From Macrobrachium rosenbergii (lineage: Eukaryota > Arthropoda > Malacostraca > Decapoda > Palaemonidae): 64,000 nt of DNA. Positions within the stretch are counted from its first letter, which is position 1, and the number at the start of each line of letters is the position of its first letter. Positions 56,001 through 64,000 of this stretch are shown piece after piece. Under the pieces are notes generated by a model. The model was not told the origin of the DNA, did no database searches, and saw nothing but the letters and a program-made list of their open reading frames with translations. The DNA lies in assembly GCF_040412425.1 (NCBI RefSeq), contig NC_089749.1:10739662-10803661 (forward strand), given 5' to 3'. Made by a program: the position numbers and the translations under genes.

Positions 56001-59000
56001 CATATCTGCTTTAGGTAATAAAGACTGTTTGAATTTCGTAGTATAAAATACGTAAAAATGTCTACATATATCATCCCAATGGTTGGTGTGGTTACGTAGA
56101 TGCAAATATGTTCTGATAATCATTTTTGTATGTAAAAATTACGTTCACGATCATTTCTCCTGACTAATGTCATTCTCTTCTCTCCAATTACAGCGACGAC
56201 TCAGACGAGCACATCAACAACTCAGACGAGCACATCAACAACTCGGACGAGCACATCAACAACTACACCCAAGATAATCACAGGTAAGTTGTTACAGACA
56301 AAATGCTCTCACTGAAATATTAGATTAAGAATACAAAGTCATTCTTCTTGCTGATTAGTTCGTGCATCTCTACCTAGGCTTTTGTTTTGCTAAATTCTCC
56401 TCTTGTACAGCTTATTTCGGAGGAATTGTGACAATTAAAAGGAAGAATAGCTTTAAAAAAAAACTTAACCTAGTTATTGCATTCTGAACGCGTGGTTTTT
56501 CAAGAACTACATTAACAGGGGAGAAAGATAATAAGAAAAGAGCTGAATAACGATTATGTGGTAATTACTACAATGTTGTTCATAATTCTAGTAGTTTTTC
56601 AATGTTTGCTCCATTTCCTGTGGCATGCTAGGAAGAGTGCATTCAACACGATTCAATCCAAACTACACCGAAAACTTTCAAATTGCAAATCAAGATTGGT
56701 TTTTAGTTGTCTGAAAAGAAAACTGTTGTGCTGGCTTCATCTGTCTCTCCACACTTTTTTGTGTCCGCACTTTTTCTGTCCGCCCTCTAGCCTCAGTAGT
56801 TTTCATTTTATTTAAAGTTAAAGTTAGCCATAATCGTGCTGCTGGCAGCGATGTAGGATAGGCCACCACAGGGCTGTGGGTTAAAGTTTTATGGGTCACG
56901 GCTCATGCAGCATTATACCGAGACCACCGGAAGATAGATTTGTTTTCGGTGGCCTTGATTATACGCTGTAGCGACTGTACAGAAAACTCGTTTGCGCCGA
57001 AGAAACTATGGCGCATTTTTTACTCGTTATTTTTGTCTCTCATACTAATTACACACCTATTTTCATGATTAAAGTACAAAAAGTGTAACGTGGATTGATC
57101 CTTGTTCACAATGCAAAAACTAGGTTAAGTTTTTTTTTTAGTTCCAAGGTCGAAACATTGAAAGTATTAGGTAGACTGAAGGGACCTGTGTGATCGAACA
57201 AAGTCCAAGACTTGAATGACGGTAATGGAATCTTATTTTTTTCTTTATTTATCAACTGTTTTTTGCTTAATTGACGTTTTGATCTATACAATTAACTGGT
57301 GGCTGTTAATTACACCATCCACTGACAAGATTGACCAGTTGGTATAACACTGAAGCTTAACGCCATGCTAATGAAGCAAAGTCTAGCTTATCTGCTTAAG
57401 GGAAATAAGACTTGAGCATTTAAAATTTCATAGCACATGTTACGTATATAAAGAGGTCTATGCTATAAAAATGGTGGTGATCATATTAGCAATAATATAT
57501 TTTCAGATAGCTGTTCCTGTATGTTAAGAAATATTCTCTATCGTCTCTCCTGACAAATGTCCTTCTTCTTTCCAATGCAGTTCCATGGTGTTTTAACTAC
57601 AATTCATTAGAAGACGGAGTCACAGCAGTACATGTTGCACCAAGAGTAGTCAGTTCATCGGGTGTTCCTTACCATGAGAACAGCTCGCCATCGGCGGAAG
57701 TCAAACTCAATGTGGGCGGAAACTCCTCAAGTAAGATATAACAATGTTACTTGCAACGACTTCGGGTTTACAGAGTAAAGAAATTGTTATTGATCATACT
57801 TCATTTATCTCTGGTTAAGCTTCTATTTACTGAATTCTCATTTTGGACAGCTTTTTTTTTTATGAGTAATGACACCCTCAGCTAGTGAATAATTTATTTT
57901 GAAAGAAAGGTATTAGAATTGACTTTAAGCTATTTAACAGTTGTAAAAGTTGATTTAGCAGCTGATGATATTCATGTACATGTCTCACCGTAAAAAGGTC
58001 AGGTAACCAACGCTGGGTATTTTTGCAGTGATAATACATTATTGAAGGGACTCATTGGGAATTTGCCTGCTGATAAAGGTTTAAGTACGAATAATTGGTA
58101 TAGGCCTACTTCAAGTGACACACCTTATTAGGGAGTTTATCCTTGATTGTTTTCCTCCATAAACCAAATCCTGCTGATGTTCCCTCTGGAGAGCCGAGCC
58201 CTCCGTTATGTAGTACAAAAGAGAATCGATCATAAAACGTTCACATGCAGAGCACAAACTTTTCTCTGGCCGTCTTTAGCAGGAATCTCAGTCTAACAAC
58301 AGTAAAAGTCTAGACTTAGAGTACCCTTTATGGAACTACAGCACTAAAAGAAAGAGTCCGCTTAACGCTCTAGAAATCAAGCTTTTCGTCCTTAGAGCTG
58401 CTGAAGGAGACAAAGACATCGATTCAGTTATCGAGAATGTAACTGTTCTAGAGAGCTTTCACGAACATACACAAAGCCCAAAGAATCAATACTAACTTGC
58501 ACGATGAGGTAGAAATAATCATCGCCATTTCTACCCTGAATAACAACGTCACCAGTACGAAACATTGTTAATTTTTGATCAATCGTTAGCAAAAAAAGCT
58601 TTATGAAATGCATTGCAAGTTAGTCGAGTCATTTTCGGGCCCTTTATATCAGAGTTCACTAGAGTAGTTGCACTCGTCACTCCCCAGGGCCTTACATTTC
58701 CCTGGGGTAATGATTTCTACGATGAAAAGCTTTTTCAGCCTTGTAAAAGTGTGATGACAAATAGAACATCCTGTCTCCAGTACTGTGAGATTCATGTTAA
58801 AATATCCTTTCACAAAAAAGACGTGCTAAAAAATTGTTAAGCATGCAAGGGTTTCACGAACACATATAGTTTTGTCCGTTCAGGTTGGCTGATACCTGAC
58901 TTTGTTAAAAAGACATTCATTTCTTATTATTTATTAGCAATCGGGTGTTGCTTCGATGGGTATAGGTACCCGTACCTGAGCATCATCTTCGTCAATGGGG

Positions 59001-59226
59001 ATCTCTTCATCTGTGGTGGTGATACTTGGATTTTGATAGGTAAGTAAGAGCTGGAAACATCATACACACACACACACACATATATATAATGTATATATAA
59101 TTATGTATATTTACATGTGTGTACGTGTGTGCGCGGGTGTTTGTAATGTGTGTATGGGTATGCTTATATGCAATATATTTCTGCATGCATGCATGCATAT
59201 ATAATGCATATACATTATATTCATCA

Positions 59227-59280
<54 letters not shown>

Positions 59281-59463
59281 CAATATGTAATATATGGGTT
59301 TATGTATTACGTCAGTCTTTTATTTTAAGGCAGTTGAGTATAACCTCTATTTAGATTATTTATCACGCAATGACATAAATGTCTGCTCATTTCAGATAAG
59401 ATAACTATCATCCAGATCATTTATCCCGATGGGAGTGTAGTAACAATAATAATATTGGATTAG
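53060..59463 (+). CDS. Gene C: secreted protein with mucin-like linker and Cys module, 181 aa, 6 exons
   Basis: Coding exons are 53060-53129, 55053-55118, 56194-56283, 57581-57730, 58938-59039 and 59396-59463; every intron is phase 1 with GT/AG ends. The signal peptide core is YLPALWIGLFLIV, with likely cleavage after VSAQ. The linker is long. It has a Pro-rich part (GIPPPVPPPVPPVTST), a Thr/Ser repeat of TQTSTST units (exon 3), and a 50-residue exon 4 (VPWCFNY..., with ENSS and GNSS as possible N-glycosylation sites). The module starts GCCFDGYRYPY; its third Cys is Ser. The tail is DKITIIQIIYPDGSVVTIII-like. Thr/Ser density suggests O-glycosylation. It is the largest member of the array; function unknown. 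Confidence 0.7.
53580..53755 (+). mobile_element. Variant SINE-like repeat in gene C intron 1
   Basis: It starts with 'tagtgccatcagcgcacgtc' and has a diverged, shortened body. The same insertion, interrupted, is in gene B intron 1 (29,198-29,660). Confidence 0.5.
54681..54999 (+). mobile_element. ~300-bp SINE-like repeat, copy 6, with 11-bp target duplication
   Basis: The element (54,692-54,988) lies in gene C intron 1 and is flanked by TGTATGTACAG at 54,681-54,691 and 54,989-54,999. Confidence 0.8.
55522..55914 (-). other. 130-codon antisense ORF in gene C intron 2
   Basis: It starts MACPDCINSVNLLC and has mixed composition with four Cys, but no recognised domain. The intron segment is homologous to parts of gene B intron 1 (30,100-30,350), where the frame does not appear intact. 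Most likely a chance frame in AT-rich intron DNA. Confidence 0.15.
56194..56283 (+). repeat. Coding 21-bp tandem repeat (gene C exon 3)
   Basis: Three copies of a 21-base unit encoding T[Q/R]TSTST fill most of the exon. The 21-base length keeps frame, so copy number can change without breaking the gene. Confidence 0.85.
59229..59277. repeat. (TA)n microsatellite in gene C intron 5
   Basis: About 24 TA units; the upstream 150 bases are (CA)n- and (TG)n-rich. Confidence 0.9.
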
Positions 59464-61560
59464 AAACCACTTCTTGGAGGAACATCAACAACACAACTAG
59501 ATGCGGCAGTGCAAGTGGAAACTGTTAGATGTCATCAGTGATAAAAAACACAATGCCTTAGCTGCGGATGTTGTGTCAGAATTATCTTTGGAATGCATCC
59601 ATTTAGAAAATTGTGCTTCATGCGCTGGAAAATTGAGTAATTTATTTCAATAAAATATCAGTATATCTGTGATGTTATAAAAATGTCTTCAATAAAACTA
59701 TATTTATTCTATCACTAAAATTGTTATGTGTTGTTTACTAATGGATTAACTTGATATCTGCACCATTAATAATCTTAAAGATTGTAACACTTGAAAAGAT
59801 ATGTAAGAAGTTACCTTAATAATTGATTTTTCAGCATATTCACCTTCATACTTCACTATATTATGGTATAGTATACTACTTTCTGTAAGAATACTGTCAC
59901 TTTTTCTTAGGGCAAAGGTAAACCACATTGATTTCGCTATGAGGTATTTTTTATTGTAACTTTTATTTGGCTTTTAATGCTTTCCTAATTGGCACTAGGA
60001 TGAATAAAAAAAAATAATGGGCAAAAGTATGTTTTATTTTGAATTTCCTACAGAAAATTGTACACCAGTGGTCTTCTGTAGCATCCGAATTGAAACACTA
60101 AAAAAGATCGTAGTTGTATTTTTCCCAAAAGTTCTGATAATGATTATGAAGTACATAGTGAGGCTGATTTGGAATTGTTTTACTCAACAGGAAAATAGAG
60201 TGAAAATGCAAGAGACATAAAGAATACAACAAGGAAATCTTCACTTTCCAAAAGTACTCTAAAAGATTCGGCGTTATGCTCACTAAACAACATAAATCTT
60301 CTTTGATGATGATATTGAAATTCACATAATGAGATGTTAAATGAGTAAATATGACGTTCTGAGATTCCGACTTCAGTACCAAAGGTTAAAAGTTCCCTAA
60401 TTCTGTATTATCACCATCTTCGCACTTACATCTTACAAAAGTCTTAATTTGCCTTTCAACTGGAACCGCCAAAATAGGACGGAAGTGTAGACAAGAAACA
60501 GTTTAATCACAGGAAAGCAGAATATCTGTGGCAAAACGAAAACAAACAGCAAACATTGTTGGCTACAGAGAGATAAGTAAATATGTATATACGGTAGATG
60601 TCTCAACAAAGAAACCAGCATTTCTGTTGAAACTGTGTTCCGCAAACAACATCGTTGGAAGCAATTCGAATTTAAATTTTTCATTTAACTTTAAAAGATC
60701 ATTTTAAAGGTTTACTGTACCTCCTTTCATATTCTCTTCCATCTTACTTTCCACCCTCTCCCGACAGTTTTCGTAGTGCAACTGCGAGGTTTTCTCACGG
60801 TCAATTTCCGTTTCAGCACTGAATGACCTCATAGGTCCCAGTGCTTGGTCCCTGGCCTAAATTCTATATTCAGTTCAAGAACACTGTGAATTTTTTTAAA
60901 TAACGTAATCCTTTAGACCTAGAGGAGGTGACATATGGTAAGTGACGGTGGCGAACTTTTTTTTTCGTGTTTTTCACAAATATATGGACAACAAATGGAA
61001 CGGAATTTACCAAGGTCCCTCCCTTCTTGTGGTACAGCTGAGGCCACATTACCAAGCAGAGAACTGAAGCCTTTGCCTTTTCACTGGGCAATTCCATCAG
61101 ACTGAACCGTGATACTTTCTGGAGTATCCATTGGCTGCTTTGTGTACACAACGTTAAAAGCAGCAATGAAAACGGTGATGGTTCACTGTGTTAGGTGGTT
61201 TTCGCTTGTATGAGAAAGATATTTTTACATATAACAGGGCTACCAAAAATATATGTAGTAAAGATAAAAGGGAAGATATCAAAGTGATTCTAAAATCATA
61301 ATGGATACTTATGAAAGCATAAGCTTATGAATATGAGCAAATTCCTGTCATTATTAAAATTTTTGTTATAGGGAACGCGATCATTTCACTGACATTGTAT
61401 GTGTTCGTTGTCAATAGAATGCGACCACGTTACCTCTCCTTGTTTACCCTCAATGATGTATGCCTAGTAATTAGAAGGAGGATCGAGCTATAGTGAATTA
61501 ATGCTTTTTTTCAGTGTTTGTGTGGATTCTACACGGAAAAAAGGGGTAAGTATCCTAATT
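59464..61560. repeat. 3' flank module of gene C
   Basis: Collinear with 33,247-35,160 after gene B, except for a SINE-like insertion at 60,710-60,875. A minus-strand frame at 60,870-61,166 (98 codons) covers sequence that is also partly open at 34,440-34,760, without a recognised domain. Confidence 0.55.
60710..60875 (+). mobile_element. ~300-bp SINE-like repeat, copy 7, 5'-truncated
   Basis: Only the 3' half is present, from 'actgtacctcctttcatatt' to 'ggcctaaattctatattc'. The equivalent site after gene B (about 34,450) is empty. Confidence 0.7.
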
Positions 61561-62700
61561 CAAATTTCTGGATTACGTTATGGTAGGCCATGAAACATTA
61601 TTCTACCGTAGGCATCCAGTCTATGCCAGACTGAGGCTAACCTTGGTGTCGAACAGGCTAGCCGAATAAGAAGGAGTTAGGTAGGGTGGTATTATTTTAC
61701 TTTAATTGGGTAGAATAACACAAAATGAGTGAAATACAAAGCCCCTAATTCCACCGATAGTTCTCATCCTGGTATTTCTAAGCAAGAGCTCTGCATGAAC
61801 TTTTACCTGGGAATTTGATTTTTCCTATACTGTTAGTGTTGCGGATGAAGGAGGTAGTGTTGCTTATTGCCAGTGAGTTATTATCAACCACTTATCTACC
61901 CAACATGGTTGGGGACCCTTTGGGAACGTATGGTTTTGGAAATGTTGGGAGAAGGACTGGACCGCCATGTTGTTATGGAATGCTTCCGCACATGCGCAAG
62001 CCATCCGGGAGCCATATGTTTAAGAAGGGATTGGCTAGGGAAACCAATTATTAAAGGAACTATACTAACCTAATGTACCCTGAACTAACCTAATCTATCA
62101 GGCTGTGTTACTTAGTCAGGGGCTCTGTCCCCCAAACCCCCCAGTGAAGGAAACTCCACTTTTTACCAAATGCTCCCCTATAACACTGTGCATGTGCAAT
62201 AGCATTCCAGGATGGCCAGCATACAACTTCCAAGATTAATTACAGGTTAATTACAGTCGACCAGTAAAAATTAATGGTAAATTCTTTATAAGCAACTGTA
62301 ATACTATAGGAAAATTCATTTTCCAAAGCAATATCCAATGCTGAGCTATTTCTTAGTTCTATCCTCATTCTGATTAAGAATTATGTTTTCAAACTATTAT
62401 TATGCACACGGGTAAAGACCTGATACCCGAGGTTAGTTTAGGTGAAATTTGACCCGTATTATTTTACATTAAATCATTATTGGAATTTGGATTTGAAATT
62501 ACCATTTTCCTATGTTTAAATGTAGACTTTGAACGTTTTTGACACTTGGGGATCCAGGGGTGGTTTGTAGCCTCCCTAGGCTAAGTTAAGTGGGTATTGT
62601 GGCTATTACAGCTACGTACATATATAGTAAAAAGTTCTGGTCACAAGAAGTTCCTAATTTGAATTCTAACAAATAGAATATGGTGTGACACAAGCTACCT
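61561..62700. repeat. Intergenic duplicon flank
   Basis: Matches 36,500-37,250 in places and contains a CCTAACC-type repeat at 62,060-62,200. A + frame at 61,815-62,054 has no recognised domain. Confidence 0.4.
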
Positions 62701-63130
62701 GTCGGTTGGGGACTTATCCATTATTTTAGCCTCAAAACCTGAAATAGATGCGTTTTTAATAGCCAATTGTCAACCATTTGCTTCTGCATATTGCTCATAT
62801 AAGGTTATGGAGAGGATGGTAAATACAAGACTGGTGTAGTATCTAGAGAAGAAAGGTACCTCATCACCTATTCAGTGTGGCTTGCACCAAATGCACTGCT
62901 TGATTCCTCCGTTTGTGAAAGTATGCCTTAAAGCAGCATCGTATGGCTGTATTTTTTTTTTTTTTTTTTACCTTGAAAAGGCTTGTGACACTGCCTGGAG
63001 ACCTGGTATTCTGAAAACTATTATGAATCAAGTTTTATTATAAAGTTACCTTTGTTTCTCGAAAGAATTCTTGGCATGTCAGGTTTCCTTATCATGGTAT
63101 GCAATACACTCTCTAAAAGCAAATTTAAAC
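62701..63130 (+). pseudogene. LINE reverse transcriptase fragment (copy of 37,260-37,700)
   Basis: The + strand reads YLEKKGTSSPIQCG after an in-frame stop, followed by a degraded block. Homology with the copy at 37,260-37,700 stops at about 63,130, where the Gypsy element begins. Confidence 0.6.
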
Positions 63131-64000
63131 GTAGTGAAGGAATGAGTAAGAGTCAGCATCTACAAACTTACTAATTTATTCAGACAACAGACAGGTCAAT
63201 AACTCTTGCAAGCATAAATGTAGTGTCCAACACTAGGCGAACGAAAACAGAGGTCACCTCGCAATCATTTGTGTTTGTTGACAGATGAATATACTGTATA
63301 CATGTAAATTGATATACAAGGCATGACTGAAGCTATTGTTCATATGGCTGAAATGCTGACATTGTAATGCACATGGTAATAAAGATACATTTAACATGAC
63401 AATAATATGAATGGTGATATATGTATAAAAGATGCATGACATATGTTGTGTTTCTTATGTCCGTGTGTTTTGCGTGCGGAAATGTTGTTGTGAGGAGATA
63501 AGGGACCCAGGTGAGATGATGGTGTGTGGGGTCCACGTGGGACCCTGCAGGACTCCTTCCAACTTAGGCCTATGTTTGTAGGCTGGTGTCTGGGATGTAT
63601 ACTGGCTTTAGGCGGTCAATGGAGACCCACGTCGTCCTGCCATCCACTATCATCTGGTAGGCTTAGTGTTGTCTCGGGATGATATGTTATGGTCCCAAGT
63701 AGGGTAGGGAGAGGGGGGCTCTGTGTGCTTCTACCCGGATAAACACATATTTTGTGACCTGCAGCTCGCTGGGGATGTGCACTTTCCTGGTCATGTGTAG
63801 GTCATCTTGGCTGGCGTTATCCGTTCTACCGCTTTCCGGGTGTCAGATGGGGATATTGGGCTCATTTGATCTTGAAAGACATCTGCTGGTAATGTTAGTG
63901 CTTGACTGTATTGGACTTCAGCTGGAGATGCGTTGAGTGCTGCATGTGGTGTCATTCTTAGGCCCAGTAAGACCCATGGTAACTCCTTTCTCCAGCTCCC
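63131..64000 (-). mobile_element. Ty3/Gypsy retrotransposon 3' end, running off the window
   Basis: On the minus strand the right edge reads WVLLGLRMTPHAALNASPAE then VQYSQALTLPADVFQ, the late integrase region of Ty3/Gypsy pol. A C-terminal block with WVSIDRLKP-like sequence follows near 63,600-63,640. Stops interrupt it. Left of this, 63,131-63,460 is probably the 3' LTR: it holds AATAAA on the minus strand (63,169-63,174) and begins exactly where flank homology breaks. The LTR ends are not exactly fixed. Confidence 0.68.

Overview
The window looks like nuclear DNA of a decapod crustacean, probably a shrimp-like species (inference). The grounds are spliced genes with consensus GT/AG introns, very heavy (TA)n, (CT)n and (AAT)n microsatellites, a ~300-bp interspersed repeat present in several copies, degraded non-LTR retrotransposons, a Penelope-like element and a Ty3/Gypsy element. 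There is no bacterial-style gene order, and most long ORFs are microsatellite or repeat translations.

The backbone is a tandem array of one gene family. Three complete copies lie on the + strand: gene A (18,199-20,679, 4 exons, 88 aa), gene B (28,430-33,246, 4 exons, 132 aa) and gene C (53,060-59,463, 6 exons, 181 aa). The last exon of a fourth copy is at 131-153. Each encodes a conserved signal peptide (LPxLWIGL core), a linker that differs in every copy, a short Cys-rich module (CC[YF]DGxRY, then CC-x9-C-x10-C) and a divergent C-terminal tail. All introns are phase 1. The copies share promoter layout and long flanking homology, so this is a segmental duplication array later remodelled by repeats.

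Layout: 1-2,000 flank of the left-edge copy; 1,789-2,762 a possible two-exon start of another gene; 4,838-5,140 reverse transcriptase fragment; 5,640-7,400 microsatellites and a minisatellite; 7,930-16,190 a ~7.9-kb array of a ~38-bp satellite; 16,220-17,361 microsatellites including ~890 bp of (TA)n; 18,199-20,679 gene A; 21,400-27,460 microsatellite and LINE fragments; 28,430-33,246 gene B; 33,250-38,010 shared flank and a LINE fragment; 38,560-39,830 a C/A-rich minisatellite; 40,822-42,854 (minus) a membrane/acidic/coiled-coil gene split by a frameshift; 43,340-46,700 microsatellites, a foldback element and a Penelope-like element; 48,000-52,300 nested LINEs matching 24,000-27,460; 53,060-59,463 gene C; 59,464-63,130 shared flank; 63,130-64,000 the 3' end of a Ty3/Gypsy element.

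The most interesting system is the secreted-protein array. Its signal exon is better conserved than the mature part, and gene C has grown by duplicating symmetric phase-1 exons, one of which became a mucin-like Thr/Ser repeat. No function can be assigned from sequence alone; extracellular defence, cuticle, mucus or reproductive roles all fit. Everything here was read by eye, without database searches.
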